Assembly (NCBI RefSeq): GCF_011761235.1
Contig: NZ_JAAOYW010000003.1
Location: 124,001-188,000, forward strand
Direction: 5' to 3'
DNA length: 64,000 nt
Source: Frigoribacterium faeni
Lineage (GTDB): Bacteria > Actinomycetota > Actinomycetes > Actinomycetales > Microbacteriaceae
Shown here: positions 16,159 through 25,646 of the stretch, one piece after another
Numbering within the stretch: the first letter of the stretch is position 1
Layout: every line of letters starts with the position of its first letter
The notes under the pieces: generated by a model
The model's database searches: none
Seen by the model: the letters and a program-made list of their open reading frames with translations, nothing else
Told to the model about the DNA's origin: nothing
Program-made: the position numbers and the translations under genes

Positions 16159-17604
16159 CTACGAGGCAGGCGCCTCGCCGGCGGGGCGACGACGACGCGT
16201 GCGACTGCGGCGACGGGGCGCCTCGCCGTCCGCGGCGGGAGCGGCGGCTGCGGCCGGCGCCTCGGCGGCGGGCTGGTCACGGCGCGGCTGCTGACCGCGA
16301 CGGGACGACTGTTCGCCCGAGCGGCGACCGGAGTCGGCCTCGGCCCCGCGGGAGCGGCCGCGCGACCCGGGGGTGCGCTCACGGGCCGCTGCGGCGCCGC
16401 CCTCGACCGCGGCCTTCGGGGCCGACTTGAGGCGGCCCTTCGTGCCGGCGGGGATGTCGAGGTCGGTGAACAGGTGGGGGCTCGACGAGTACGTCTCGAC
16501 GGGCTCGGGCTGGCCCATGTCGAGCGCGCGGTTGATGAGCGCCCACTTGTGCAGGTCGTCCCAGTCGACGAACGTGACCGCGATGCCGGTCTTGCCCGCA
16601 CGGCCCGTCCGGCCGGCGCGGTGCAGGTAGGTGTCGTGGTCGTCGGGCACGGTGTGGTTGATCACGTGCGTGACGTCGTTGACGTCGATGCCGCGCGCCG
16701 CCACGTCGGTCGCGATGAGGATGTCCTTCTTGCCTGCCTTGAAGGCGGCCATGGCGCGCTCGCGCTGTTCCTGGTTGAGGTCGCCGTGCACGGCGGCGGC
16801 GTTGAAGCCGCGGTCGTTCAGCTCTTCGACCAGCTTGGCGGCGGCGCGCTTGGTGCGGGTGAAGACGACGGTCTTGCCCCGGCCCTCGGCCTGGAGGATG
16901 CGGGCGACGACCTCGTCCTTGTCGAGCGAGTGGGCGCGGTAGACGACGTGCTTGATGTTCGCCTGCGTGAGGCCCTCGTCGGGGTCGGTGGCGCGGATGT
17001 GGATGGGCCGCGTCATGAAGCGGCGGGCCAGGGCGACGATCGGCCCGGGCATCGTGGCCGAGAAGAGCATCGTGTGGCGGGCGGCCGGCACCTGCTGGAA
17101 GATCTTCTCGATGTCGCTGAGGAACCCGAGGTCGAGCATCTTGTCGGCCTCGTCGAGCACCACCTCTTGCACCTGCTTGAGGTCGAGGAGGCGCTGGCCT
17201 GCCAGGTCGAGGAGGCGCCCGGGGGTGCCCACCACGATCTGCGCGCCGGCCTTGAGCTGCTCGACCTGGCCCTCGTAGGCCTTGCCGCCGTAGATGCTCA
17301 CGACCTTGGTGTCGCGGTTGCCCGTCGCGATCTCGAGGTCGTCGGCGACCTGGACGCAGAGCTCGCGCGTCGGGACGACGACGAGGACCTTGACGCCGGG
17401 CTCGGGGGAGAGGCCGATGCGCTGGATGATCGGGAGGCCGAAGCCGAAGGTCTTGCCGGTGCCCGTCTTGGCCTGGCCGATGATGTCCTGGCCGGCGAGG
17501 GCGAGCGGGATGGTCTGGGTCTGGATGGGGAACGGTTCGACGATCCCCTTCGCAGCCAGTGCGTCGACCATGTCCTGGTCGATCTGAAGATCGGTGAAAG
17601 TCAC
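16159..17604 (-). CDS. DEAD-box ATP-dependent RNA helicase
   Basis: Protein of about 481 residues with the full set of DEAD-box motifs. Q motif around PFPIQTQTIPLAL; motif I AKTGTGKT; Ia PTRELCVQ; II VLDEADKMLDLGF; III SAT; V ATDVAARGID; VI HRAGRTGRAGKTG. The C-terminal 90 residues are Arg/Ala/Gly/Pro-rich with RSRTRRRRP, a typical RNA-binding tail. It unwinds structured RNA and likely acts in ribosome assembly and mRNA turnover. It corresponds by position to rhlE (Rv3211). The GTG at 17604 with ACAGGG upstream is preferred over an ATG at 17622 that lacks a ribosome-binding site. A TAAACT box at 17642-17647 may be its promoter. Confidence 0.9.
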   Translation of the reverse strand: MTFTDLQIDQDMVDALAAKGIVEPFPIQTQTIPLALAGQDIIGQAKTGTGKTFGFGLPIIQRIGLSPEPGVKVLVVVPTRELCVQVADDLEIATGNRDTKVVSIYGGKAYEGQVEQLKAGAQIVVGTPGRLLDLAGQRLLDLKQVQEVVLDEADKMLDLGFLSDIEKIFQQVPAARHTMLFSATMPGPIVALARRFMTRPIHIRATDPDEGLTQANIKHVVYRAHSLDKDEVVARILQAEGRGKTVVFTRTKRAAAKLVEELNDRGFNAAAVHGDLNQEQRERAMAAFKAGKKDILIATDVAARGIDVNDVTHVINHTVPDDHDTYLHRAGRTGRAGKTGIAVTFVDWDDLHKWALINRALDMGQPEPVETYSSSPHLFTDLDIPAGTKGRLKSAPKAAVEGGAAAARERTPGSRGRSRGAEADSGRRSGEQSSRRGQQPRRDQPAAEAPAAAAAPAADGEAPRRRSRTRRRRPAGEAPAS

Positions 17605-17679
17605 GTAGCAGCCCTGTCTCATGTGTAGGCGGTTCGCGGACAGTTTAGCCCGTCGTGCCGCCGTGGCCCCCGGACCCCG

Positions 17680-17685
17680 TAAGCT
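17680..17685 (+). promoter_or_regulatory. Leaderless-type -10 box of the ferritin-like gene
   Basis: TAAGCT, six bases, then a GTG at 17692 (followed directly by a second GTG). The divergent RNA helicase gene has its own TAAACT box 33 bases away. Confidence 0.5.
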
Positions 17686-17691
17686 TGCGGC

Positions 17692-18411
17692 GTGGTGTCA
17701 TGGAAGGGCCGGAGGTCTCAGCGCGGCGTCCCGTCCATCCAGTGGCCGCGACCCGCCTCCAAGGCGACGTCCGTGAACCGCGTCGAGCTCGGCGACTTCA
17801 CGCCCGACCTCGACGTCTACCTCGGCCAGGCCGCCTACCTCGAGCTCTCCCTCTTCGAGGGCCTCGGCCGCGCCGCCGTCTCCGCGCCGCACGTGCGCGC
17901 CCAGCGCGTCACCGCCCGCGTGGCGGGCAGCACCCTCGACCGGCACCGCGGCCTGCTCGCCGAGATCGAGCGCACGGGCGGCGACCCGACGGCCTCGATG
18001 GAGCCGCACCGGGCCGCCGTCGACGAGTTCCGTCGGCGCACCGAGGGGGCCGACTGGCACGAGGCGATCCTCGCCTCCTACGTCGCCGCGGGCCTGCTGA
18101 ACGACGTGTTCGTCCGCCTGGCCGCGGGGCTGTCCGCCGACCACCGCGACCGCATCGTGCGGGTGCTCGAGGCGGGCGACGACGAGAAGGCGATCGCCGC
18201 CGAGCTGAGCACGGCCATCGACGACGACCCGCAGCTGGCGTCGCGCCTGGCGCTGTGGGGCCGCCGGCTCGTGGGCGACACGCTGCTCGTCGCGCGGGCG
18301 GCCATCTCGGCCTCGCACGAGTCGGCGGACGACGAGCGGCTCGAGCCGGTCTTCACCGAGCTCGTCGCGGCGCACACGCGTCGGATGGACGCGCTCGGCC
18401 TGACGGCCTGA
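17692..18411 (+). CDS. Ferritin-like fold protein (MiaE-like), actinobacterial
   Basis: Protein of 239 residues, almost all helix from residue 30. It shows the four-helix pattern of the ferritin-like superfamily: YLELSLFEGLGRAA, AQRVTARVAGSTLDRHRGLLAEIE, DWHEAILASYVAAGLLNDVF, LWGRRLVGDTLLVARAAI. The Glu and Asp/His residues in helices 1 and 2 (E in LELSLFE, D/RH in LDRHRG) could be iron ligands. The protein stands beside the DEAD-box helicase as Rv3210c does. The family is sometimes compared with the tRNA hydroxylase MiaE, but the activity is unproven. The start could be either of two adjacent GTGs. Confidence 0.72.
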   Translation: MVSWKGRRSQRGVPSIQWPRPASKATSVNRVELGDFTPDLDVYLGQAAYLELSLFEGLGRAAVSAPHVRAQRVTARVAGSTLDRHRGLLAEIERTGGDPTASMEPHRAAVDEFRRRTEGADWHEAILASYVAAGLLNDVFVRLAAGLSADHRDRIVRVLEAGDDEKAIAAELSTAIDDDPQLASRLALWGRRLVGDTLLVARAAISASHESADDERLEPVFTELVAAHTRRMDALGLTA

Positions 18412-18418
18412 GTCCTGA

Positions 18419-18435
18419 CCCGGCCGACGGTCGGG
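18419..18435. terminator. Weak hairpin between convergent genes
   Basis: CCCGGCC and GGTCGGG form a 7-bp stem (one G-T pair) with a GAC loop, between the ferritin-like gene and the convergent small membrane protein. Much weaker than the other terminators in the window. Confidence 0.3.
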
Positions 18436-18451
18436 CGGTGAGCGGACCGGA

Positions 18452-18742
18452 TCAGGCCTTCATCAGGCGGGCGAGCTGCTCGCGGTCGCGGCGCCGTCTC
18501 GTCGTGGCGGCGACGCGGCACGCCACGACGGAGACCACGGCGGCCAAGACGAGCGAGACGATCCAGATCCAGCCGCCGTCGGGCCGCAGGCCGGCCAGGA
18601 GGAGGACCTCCCAGACGACCGCGGCGACGACGGCCGCGGAGGCGGGGGCCAGCAGGACGCCGCGGGTGTCGGCGGCCGGCAGCGCGAAGTGGGCGACGAA
18701 GCCCAGGAGCGCGCCGCCGAGCACGACGAAGAGGAGCTCCAT
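18452..18742 (-). CDS. Small three-helix membrane protein, function unknown
   Basis: Protein of 96 residues with three hydrophobic segments (LLFVVLGGALLGFVAHFAL; LLAPASAAVVAAVVWEVLLLAGL; WIWIVSLVLAAVVSVVACRVA) and a short basic tail (TTRRRRDREQLARLMKA). Its ATG comes one base after the stop of the DUF3107 gene and has GGAG nearby on the coding strand, so the two are one operon. No family is recognised. Actinobacteria often carry a small hydrophobic gene at this place. Confidence 0.65.
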   Translation of the reverse strand: MELLFVVLGGALLGFVAHFALPAADTRGVLLAPASAAVVAAVVWEVLLLAGLRPDGGWIWIVSLVLAAVVSVVACRVAATTRRRRDREQLARLMKA

Positions 18743-18743
18743 G

Positions 18744-18968
18744 TCAGCTGACGAAGCCGACGCGGCGGTTCTCCTCGGAGCCGACCTCGACGTAGGCGAG
18801 GGAGGCGGTGGGCACGAGGTAGGTCTTGCCCTTCGAGTCGGCGAGGGTCACGTACGACTTGCCGCCGTCGAGGGCGTCGGCGACGACCGCCTCGACCTCG
18901 GTCGCGGTCTGCGACGTCTCGAAGCTGATCTCACGGGGGCTGTTGGTGATGCCGATGCGAATGTCCAC
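18744..18968 (-). CDS. DUF3107 small conserved protein (TB9.4-like)
   Basis: Protein of 74 residues beginning with a strand (MDIRIGITNSPREISFET), then a helix (TATEVEAVVADALDGG) and a final strand pair (KTYLVPTASLAYVEVG). This is the DUF3107 family, close to the M. tuberculosis protein TB9.4 (Rv3208A), known as an antigen but with no assigned function. It stands between the ferritin-like gene and adnA, as in mycobacteria. The start is a GTG six bases after TATCGT. Confidence 0.85.
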   Translation of the reverse strand: MDIRIGITNSPREISFETSQTATEVEAVVADALDGGKSYVTLADSKGKTYLVPTASLAYVEVGSEENRRVGFVS

Positions 18969-18974
18969 GTCGTC

Positions 18975-18980
18975 ACGATA
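18975..18980 (-). promoter_or_regulatory. Leaderless-type -10 box of the DUF3107 gene
   Basis: TATCGT on the minus strand, six bases before the GTG at 18968, with no Shine-Dalgarno sequence. Confidence 0.5.
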
Positions 18981-19076
18981 TCCGACGCGGCGGAGCCCGG
19001 CCTGACGCGTTCACTGTGGGCGCAAGCACCGGGCGCGCCCGTCCCGGCGTCGGGCGTCGGTGTCGGCGGCAGCCGC

Positions 19077-19082
19077 TAGCGT
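19077..19082 (+). promoter_or_regulatory. Leaderless-type -10 box of adnA
   Basis: TAGCGT, seven bases, then the ATG at 19090. It helps choose this ATG over a GTG at 19060, which would lie upstream of the promoter. Confidence 0.5.
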
Positions 19083-19089
19083 CGACCGC

Positions 19090-22000
19090 ATGGTGACGAC
19101 CTCCTTCCGCCCCGTCGCGGACGACGCGGTGCGGCCGCCCGTCGAGCTCGACGCCTCCCAGCGGGCGGTGCTCGAGCTGTCCGACGGCGTCTCCGCCGCG
19201 GTGATCGGCGCCCCGGGCACCGGCAAGACGACCGCCCTGGTCGAGTTCGTCGCCGACCGGCTGCAGGGGCGGGGCTGGGCACCGGGCTCGGTCACGGCGC
19301 TCACGCCGACCCGCACGACGGCCACGCGCCTCCGCGACGTCCTGGCCGCCCGCCTCGACGTGCCCACCCCCGGCCCGCTGGCCCGCACCGTCTCGTCCCT
19401 GGCCTTCGACGTCGTCGGGCACGCCGCCCGGCTGGCCGGCACCGAGCCGCCCGCCCTGCTGACCGGAGGCGACCACGACTCCGTCGTCCGGGCCCTCCTC
19501 GAGGGCCACGAGGCCGACGGCGACGGCCCGGCCTGGCCCGAGGCGCTCGGGCCCCGCGTCCGGGTGCTGCGCGGCTTCCGCACCGAGCTGCGCGAGGTGA
19601 TGATGCGGGCCACCGAGCAGGGGCTCTCGCCCGCCGACCTGCGCCGACTCGCCGCCTCCCGCGAGCGTCCCGAGTGGGCGGCGGTCGCCGACTTCGTCGA
19701 CGAGTACCACGACGTCGTCGACGCGATGCCGGGGCACCGGCTCGACTCGGCCGAGCTCGTCGACTGGGCCGTCGCCGCGCTCGACCGCGGCGAGACCGCG
19801 CCGGTGGTCGAGGGGCTGCGCGTCGTCCTCGTCGACGACGCGCAAGAGGCGACGCAGTCGACCGTGTCCCTGCTCCGCGCCCTCGCGCGGCGCGGCGTCG
19901 CCGTCGTCGCCCTGGGCGACCCCGACCTCGCCACGAGCGCGTTCCGCGGCGGCAGCCCCGACGTGCTGGGCCGACTGGGCCAGCGCCTCGGCGTGCCCGA
20001 CGCCCGCACGCTCTGGCTCTCGACCGCGCACCGGCACGAGCCGGCGCTGCGCGGGCTCGTCCAGCGCGTCACCGCCCGCATCGGCACGGCGGGGGCCGGT
20101 CGGCAGCACGCGGCCGAGGCCGGGCGGCCCGCCGCGAGCGCCCAGGGCCCGGCGGGCGCGCAAGGCCGCACCGTCGACGTGCCCCCGGTGCTCGCGGTGC
20201 AGGCCGACAGCCCCGCCCACGAGCTGTCGACCGTGGCACGCGTGCTCCGCGAGCACCACCTCGTCTCGGGCGTCGCCTGGTCGCGCATGCTCGTGGTCGT
20301 GCGCAGCGGCGGCCAGGTGCCGGGCGTCGCCCGCGGGCTCCAGCTCGCGGACGTGCCGACGCGCACCTCCATCGCCGGTCGGGCGGTGCGCGACGAGCAC
20401 GGCGCCCGTCACCTCCTGCTCGCCGCCTCGGTCGCCGTGGGCCGCGACGAGCTGACGGCCGACGTCGCGGGCGAGCTGCTGCTCGGCCCGTTGGCGGGCT
20501 TCGACGCGCTGTCGCTGCGTCGCCTCCGGCTCGCGCTCCGGGCCGACGAGCTCGCGTCGGGCGGCATCCGGTCCGCCGACGCCCTCCTCGTCGAGGCACT
20601 CGCCGGGCCGGGGCGCTTCGCCACCATCGACTCGCGGCCGGCGGCACGGGCCGGCCGGTTCGCGGCGAGCCTCGACGCCGCCCGGCGCGCGGCCGCGGGC
20701 GGCGCGAGCATCGAAGAGGTGCTCTGGGGCCTCTGGGACCGGAGCGGGCTGGCCCGCGAGTGGAGCGCCCGGGCCGCGGGCAGGGGCATCGTCGCGGCCG
20801 AGGCCGACCGGCACCTCGACGGGGTCGTCGCCCTGTTCACGGCGGCGAAGCGGTTCGTCGAGCGCACCCCCGAGGCGCCCGCGGTCGCGTTCCTCGACGC
20901 GCTGCTCGGGGCCGAGGTCCCCGAAGACACGCTCTCGCCGCAGGCGTCGTCCGAGTCGGTGCTCGTCTGCACCCCGTCCGCGGCGCTCGGCGTCGAGGTC
21001 GACGTGGTGGTCGCGGCCCGCCTGCAGGACGGCGTCTGGCCGAACCTGCGCGTGCGGGGCGCGCTGCTCGGCCCCGACGACCTGGTCGAGGCGGCCCGGG
21101 ACGGCGCCGACGAGGCCGGGGCGCCTGCCCCGGTCGACGCCCGCGCCGCCGTGCTGAGCGACGAGCTGCGGATGTTCGCGCTCACCGTCTCGCGGGCGCG
21201 GCGGCAGGTCGTCCTGTCGTGCACCTCCGACGACGACGAGGGCCCGTCCGTGTTCTTCCGCCTGCTGCCGGACGACGCCCCGTCCCCGACGCCGGGCCAC
21301 CCCCTGTCCCTGCGCGGGCTGGTCGGCCACCTGCGGCACGTCGTCGTCGAGTCGACCCACCAGGCCCGCGTCGAGTCCGCCACGACCGGCCTCGCGCGCC
21401 TCGCGGCGGCGGGCGTCGCCGGGGCCCACCCCGGCGAGTGGTACGGGCTGGCCGAGCCGAGCACGACGGCGCCGCTCGTCGACCTGGCCGAGCCCGAGGC
21501 GCACGTCGCCGTCTCGCCGTCCCAGCTGGGCTCGTTCGAGGAGTGCCCGCTGCACTGGTTCGTCGACCGCTTCGGCGGGTCGGCGCCGAACGCGTCGATG
21601 GGCATCGGCACGGTGCTGCACGACGTCCTCGAGCACGCGGTCGACACCGACGTCGAGGCCCTCTGGGAGGCGGTGGAGCGCCGGTGGGACGAGCTCGACT
21701 TCGAGTCCCCCTGGATCGCCGAGGCCGAGAAGCGCCGGGCCCGGCAGATGACCGAGAGCCTCGCCTCCTACCTGCGCGACTTCGCCGCCTCGGGCGGCGA
21801 GCTCCTCGGCGCCGAGTCGACGTTCACCCTCGACACCGGGCCCGCCCGGCTGCGGGGCTCGATCGACCGGGTCGAGCGCACCCGCGACGGCGCCGCCGTC
21901 ATCGTCGACCTCAAGACCGGCCGCGCCGCGCCCACGTCGTCGGCGGCCATCGCGGCGCACCCGCAGCTGGGCAGCTACCAGCTGGCCCTCGCCGACGGCG

Positions 22001-22260
22001 TCGTCGAGGCCGTCCCGCCGGGCACCCCGGCCGGCGGCGCGAAGCTCGTCGTCGTGTCGTCGGGGGTGCGCGGCGCGCTCTACCGCGAACCGGCCCAGGC
22101 GGCCTTCGACGCCGAGACCCTCCAGGCGTTCCGCGAGCGCGTCGAGACCGCCGCCGAGGGCATGGCCGGCCGCGTCTTCGTGGGCCGTCTCGACGAGCAC
22201 TGCGAGGGCCGCTCCGGCGGGTCGTGCCGCATCCACGTCGTCGGCGAGGTGAGCTCGTGA
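19090..22260 (+). CDS. adnA: DNA helicase-nuclease subunit AdnA
   Basis: Protein of 1056 residues, first subunit of the AdnAB motor-nuclease, the actinobacterial counterpart of RecBCD/AddAB that resects double-strand breaks. N-terminal UvrD-like motor: Walker A GAPGTGKTT at about 40-48. The Walker B place reads VLVDDAQEATQS (about 246-257) instead of DEYQD, fitting the weaker motor described for AdnA. The C-terminal RecB-type nuclease has IDRVERTRDG and VDLKTG (Asp940, Lys942). Cys819 and the pair Cys1038/Cys1046 around the nuclease recall the iron-sulfur staple of AddB-type nucleases; a fourth Cys is not obvious. It is coupled to adnB by GTGA. Confidence 0.87.
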   Translation: MVTTSFRPVADDAVRPPVELDASQRAVLELSDGVSAAVIGAPGTGKTTALVEFVADRLQGRGWAPGSVTALTPTRTTATRLRDVLAARLDVPTPGPLARTVSSLAFDVVGHAARLAGTEPPALLTGGDHDSVVRALLEGHEADGDGPAWPEALGPRVRVLRGFRTELREVMMRATEQGLSPADLRRLAASRERPEWAAVADFVDEYHDVVDAMPGHRLDSAELVDWAVAALDRGETAPVVEGLRVVLVDDAQEATQSTVSLLRALARRGVAVVALGDPDLATSAFRGGSPDVLGRLGQRLGVPDARTLWLSTAHRHEPALRGLVQRVTARIGTAGAGRQHAAEAGRPAASAQGPAGAQGRTVDVPPVLAVQADSPAHELSTVARVLREHHLVSGVAWSRMLVVVRSGGQVPGVARGLQLADVPTRTSIAGRAVRDEHGARHLLLAASVAVGRDELTADVAGELLLGPLAGFDALSLRRLRLALRADELASGGIRSADALLVEALAGPGRFATIDSRPAARAGRFAASLDAARRAAAGGASIEEVLWGLWDRSGLAREWSARAAGRGIVAAEADRHLDGVVALFTAAKRFVERTPEAPAVAFLDALLGAEVPEDTLSPQASSESVLVCTPSAALGVEVDVVVAARLQDGVWPNLRVRGALLGPDDLVEAARDGADEAGAPAPVDARAAVLSDELRMFALTVSRARRQVVLSCTSDDDEGPSVFFRLLPDDAPSPTPGHPLSLRGLVGHLRHVVVESTHQARVESATTGLARLAAAGVAGAHPGEWYGLAEPSTTAPLVDLAEPEAHVAVSPSQLGSFEECPLHWFVDRFGGSAPNASMGIGTVLHDVLEHAVDTDVEALWEAVERRWDELDFESPWIAEAEKRRARQMTESLASYLRDFAASGGELLGAESTFTLDTGPARLRGSIDRVERTRDGAAVIVDLKTGRAAPTSSAAIAAHPQLGSYQLALADGVVEAVPPGTPAGGAKLVVVSSGVRGALYREPAQAAFDAETLQAFRERVETAAEGMAGRVFVGRLDEHCEGRSGGSCRIHVVGEVSS

Positions 22261-25200
22261 GCCTGTCCGCCGTCGACGTCGCCCTGCGCCTCGGCCTGCC
22301 CGAGCCCACCCCCGAGCAGCAGGCCGTCATCGAAGCGCCGCTCGAGCCCGCCCTGGTCGTGGCCGGCGCCGGCAGCGGCAAGACCGAGACCATGGCCAAC
22401 CGCGTGGTGTGGCTGCTCGCCAACGGCCACGTCGAGGTGTCGCAGGTGCTCGGCCTCACCTTCACCCGCAAGGCGGCCGGCGAGCTCGGCGAGCGCATCG
22501 AGCGGCGCATCCGGCAGCTCGGCGACGCGGGGCTGCTCGGCGACGACCCCGACCCCTTCGACGTGCCCACGGTGTCGACGTACAACGCCTTCGCGAACGG
22601 GGTGTTCCGCGACGACGCGCTCCGGGTGGGCCGCGAGCCCGAGTCCCAGGTGCTCGGCGAGGCGTCGGCGTGGCAGCTCGCCCGCTCCCTCGTCGTCGCG
22701 AGTCGCGACGAGCGGCTCGCGGGCCTCGGCCGCAGCGTCGACTCGCTGACCGAGGCGGTGCTCAGGCTCAGCCACGCCCTGAGCGAGAACGTGGCCGACG
22801 GCGACGACGTGCTGCGGCTGAGCGACCGGTTCCTCGACCTCGCCGGGCTGCCCTCGGCGAAGGGGTCGGCGTACAAGTCGGTCACCGACGCGGTCGCGGC
22901 CGTGTCGGCCCTGCCCCCGCTCGTCGCGCTCGCCGAGCAGTTCGCCGACGAGAAGGCGCGACGGGGCCTCGTCGAGTACTCCGACCAGGTCGCGCTCGCC
23001 CTCGACGTGTGCGAGACCGCCCCCGACGTCGTCGACGCGATGCGCGAGCGGTTCCGCGTCGTGCTGCTCGACGAGTACCAGGACACCAGCGTCGTGCAGA
23101 CGCGCCTGCTCTCGCGTCTCTTCGCGTCGACCGGCGTCATGGCGGTCGGCGACCCCCACCAGTCCATCTACGGGTTCCGGGGCGCCTCGGCGGCGAACCT
23201 CGGCCGGTTCCCGCTCGACTTCGGCGCCCGGCCCGACGCGGTCTACAGCCTGTCGACGAGCTGGCGCAACTCCCGCGCCGTGCTGGCCGCCGCCAACGTC
23301 GTCGTGGCCGAGCTCGCCGCGGCGTCCGAGGTGCCCGTCGGCGAGCTGCGGGCCCGCCCGGCGGCGCCGGCGGGGCGGGTCGAGACCGCGTTCGAGCAGA
23401 CGCTCCCCGCCGAGGCGGACCAGGTCGCGGCCTGGTTCGAGCGGGAGCTCCGCGACCCTCCGGTCGTCGACGGGGTGCCCGCGCCGCGCACGGCGGCCCT
23501 GCTGTTCCGGTCGAAGAAGACCATGCCCGCCTTCGTCGAGGCGCTCACGGCGCGGGGCGTGCCCCACCGGGTGCTCGGCGTCGGGGGGCTGCTGCAGCGG
23601 CCCGAGGTCGTCGACCTCGTGTCGTGCCTCCGCGTGCTCCACGACCCGTCCGCCGGGTCCGAGCTGATCCGCCTGATGACGGGTGCGCGCTGGCGCATCG
23701 GCCTGCACGACGTGGCCGCCCTGCGCTCCGTCGCCTCCTGGCTCTTCTCGCACGACCACGCCCAGCAGGTGCTGGACGACGACGTGGCCGCCGGCTTCCG
23801 GGCGTCCGTGGCGGTCGGCGAGCACGGCTCGATCGTCGACGCGCTCGACTTCGTCACCACCGCGCCCGACGGCCACGGGCAGCTGCGTGGGCTCAGCGAC
23901 GAGGGCCTGGCGCGGATGAGGCGGCTGGGGTCACAGCTCGCCTTCCTCCGGGGGCGCACCGGCCTCGACATCGTCGACCTCGTGACCCTCGTGCAGCAGG
24001 AGATGCTGCTCGACGTCGAGGTCGCCGCGGCGACGGGGCAGGGGCACGGCGGGGCCTGGCTCCAGGCCTTCGAGGACGAGCTCACGGGCTACGTCGCGGC
24101 CGACGAGAACGCGGCGCTGGGCGGGTTCCTCTCGTGGCTGGCCGCGGCCGAGCGCCGCGACGACATGGGGCCGAGGTCCGACGACGGCGAGCCCGGCACG
24201 GTCCAGCTGCTGACCGTCCACGGGTCGAAGGGCCTCGAGTGGGACCTCGTCGCGGTGCCGCGCCTCGTCGAGGGCGAGCTGCCCGGCACGTCGCGCGAGG
24301 GCGTCGGCTGGCTCGGCTTCGGCGAGCTGCCCTACGAGTTCCGCGGCGACGCGGCCGAGCTGCCCGACCTGGCGTGGCGCTCCGTCGACGACCAGAAGGA
24401 GTTCGACCAGCGGCTCGCGACCTTCAAGGACGACCTCCGGCGGCGGCACCTCTCCGAGGAGCGCCGACTCGCCTACGTCGCCTTCACGCGGGCGAAGGAC
24501 GCCCTGCTGCTGAGCGGGTCGTTCTGGTCGTCGACCGTGAAGCCGCGCCAGCCCAGCCGGTACCTCGCCGAGCTCGTCGAGACGGGGCTGGTCGCCGCCG
24601 ACGCCGTGCCCGCCGAGCCCGACGACGAGTCCGACCCGCTGGCGCAGTCGTCGCGGGAGCTCGTCTGGCCGGTCGACCCCCTCGGACCGAGACGGGCGCG
24701 CGTCGAGCGGGCAGCCGTACGGGTCGAGCGCACCCTGCGGGCCCGAGAGGCGGTCGACACAGACGGCACCGACGACGCCGCGGGCACCGACGGCGCTGAC
24801 GGCGCCGAGCGCGCCGCGGCCACCGAGGGTGCCGAGGCGCGGAGCACCGTGGCGGCCACGCGCCGGGCGGGCGACGACGGCCCCTGGGCCGACGACATCG
24901 ACCTGCTGCTGCTCGAGCGCGAGGCCGTCCGCGAGCGTGCGGGCAGCATCGAGCTGCCGCAGCGCATCCCCGCGTCGCGCTTCAAGGACTACGTCCACGA
25001 CCCCTCTGCCGTGGCCGCGGCCCTGCGGCGTCCGCTGCCCGAGCGGCCCTACCGGGCGACGCGCCTGGGCACGCTGTTCCACGAGTGGGTCGAGCAGCGC
25101 TACCGGCCCACGGGTCGCGCGGAGCTCCTCGACGCGTGGGGGCCCGAACTCGACCTCGACGACGACGAGGACGCCCGGGGCGGCGGCACCGGTCTCGTCG

Positions 25201-25598
25201 ACCCGGACGACGCCCGCAGGCTCGGCGAGCTGCAGGCCACGTTCGAGCGGTCGCCCTGGGCGCGGCTCGAGCCCGTCGACGTCGAGCTCGAGGTGCACCT
25301 GCCGCTCGGGCACAGGACGGTCATCTGCAAGATCGACGCGGTCTTCGAGCGGGAGGGCCGCCTCCAGGTGGTCGACTGGAAGACGGGACGTGCCCCGGCC
25401 GACGAGGCCGACCTCGAGCTGCGTCAGCTCCAGCTCGCCCTGTACCGCGAGGCCTACTCGGCGTTCCGGGGCGTGCCGGCCGACGAGATCGATGCCGCCT
25501 TCTACTTCGTGACGGACGACGTCGTGGTCGAGCCGCGGCACGTGGCCGACCGGGCCGAGCTCGCCGAGCTCTGGCGCAGGGTCGAGACCGGGGCCTAG
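22257..25598 (+). CDS. adnB: DNA helicase-nuclease subunit AdnB
   Basis: Protein of 1113 residues, second and stronger motor subunit of AdnAB. The helicase part (about 1-800) has Walker A GAGSGKT (about 37-43), LTFTRKAAGELGERI (motif Ia), LLDEYQDTS (about 270-278), VGDPHQSIYGFRGA (motif III), VQLLTVHGSKGLEWD (motif V) and RLAYVAFTRAKD (motif VI). A low-complexity Ala/Asp/Thr linker (about 820-880) leads to a RecB-like nuclease with FHEWVE, CKIDAVFERE and VVDWKTG (Asp1040, Lys1042) plus LQLALYREAY. It acts with AdnA in end resection. The GTG start overlaps the adnA stop. Confidence 0.88.
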   Translation: MSLSAVDVALRLGLPEPTPEQQAVIEAPLEPALVVAGAGSGKTETMANRVVWLLANGHVEVSQVLGLTFTRKAAGELGERIERRIRQLGDAGLLGDDPDPFDVPTVSTYNAFANGVFRDDALRVGREPESQVLGEASAWQLARSLVVASRDERLAGLGRSVDSLTEAVLRLSHALSENVADGDDVLRLSDRFLDLAGLPSAKGSAYKSVTDAVAAVSALPPLVALAEQFADEKARRGLVEYSDQVALALDVCETAPDVVDAMRERFRVVLLDEYQDTSVVQTRLLSRLFASTGVMAVGDPHQSIYGFRGASAANLGRFPLDFGARPDAVYSLSTSWRNSRAVLAAANVVVAELAAASEVPVGELRARPAAPAGRVETAFEQTLPAEADQVAAWFERELRDPPVVDGVPAPRTAALLFRSKKTMPAFVEALTARGVPHRVLGVGGLLQRPEVVDLVSCLRVLHDPSAGSELIRLMTGARWRIGLHDVAALRSVASWLFSHDHAQQVLDDDVAAGFRASVAVGEHGSIVDALDFVTTAPDGHGQLRGLSDEGLARMRRLGSQLAFLRGRTGLDIVDLVTLVQQEMLLDVEVAAATGQGHGGAWLQAFEDELTGYVAADENAALGGFLSWLAAAERRDDMGPRSDDGEPGTVQLLTVHGSKGLEWDLVAVPRLVEGELPGTSREGVGWLGFGELPYEFRGDAAELPDLAWRSVDDQKEFDQRLATFKDDLRRRHLSEERRLAYVAFTRAKDALLLSGSFWSSTVKPRQPSRYLAELVETGLVAADAVPAEPDDESDPLAQSSRELVWPVDPLGPRRARVERAAVRVERTLRAREAVDTDGTDDAAGTDGADGAERAAATEGAEARSTVAATRRAGDDGPWADDIDLLLLEREAVRERAGSIELPQRIPASRFKDYVHDPSAVAAALRRPLPERPYRATRLGTLFHEWVEQRYRPTGRAELLDAWGPELDLDDDEDARGGGTGLVDPDDARRLGELQATFERSPWARLEPVDVELEVHLPLGHRTVICKIDAVFEREGRLQVVDWKTGRAPADEADLELRQLQLALYREAYSAFRGVPADEIDAAFYFVTDDVVVEPRHVADRAELAELWRRVETGA

Positions 25599-25646
25599 GA
25601 GGCGCGGCCGACCCGGGCGCGCACGTCCCGGAGGTGCCGTGCCGGG

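Noticed and set aside
18973-22236. 1087-codon open frame on the minus strand across adnA
   Set aside because: Arg/Gly/Asp/His-rich composition without any fold pattern, antisense to a clear helicase-nuclease gene. It is the usual shadow frame produced by strong GC bias at third codon positions.
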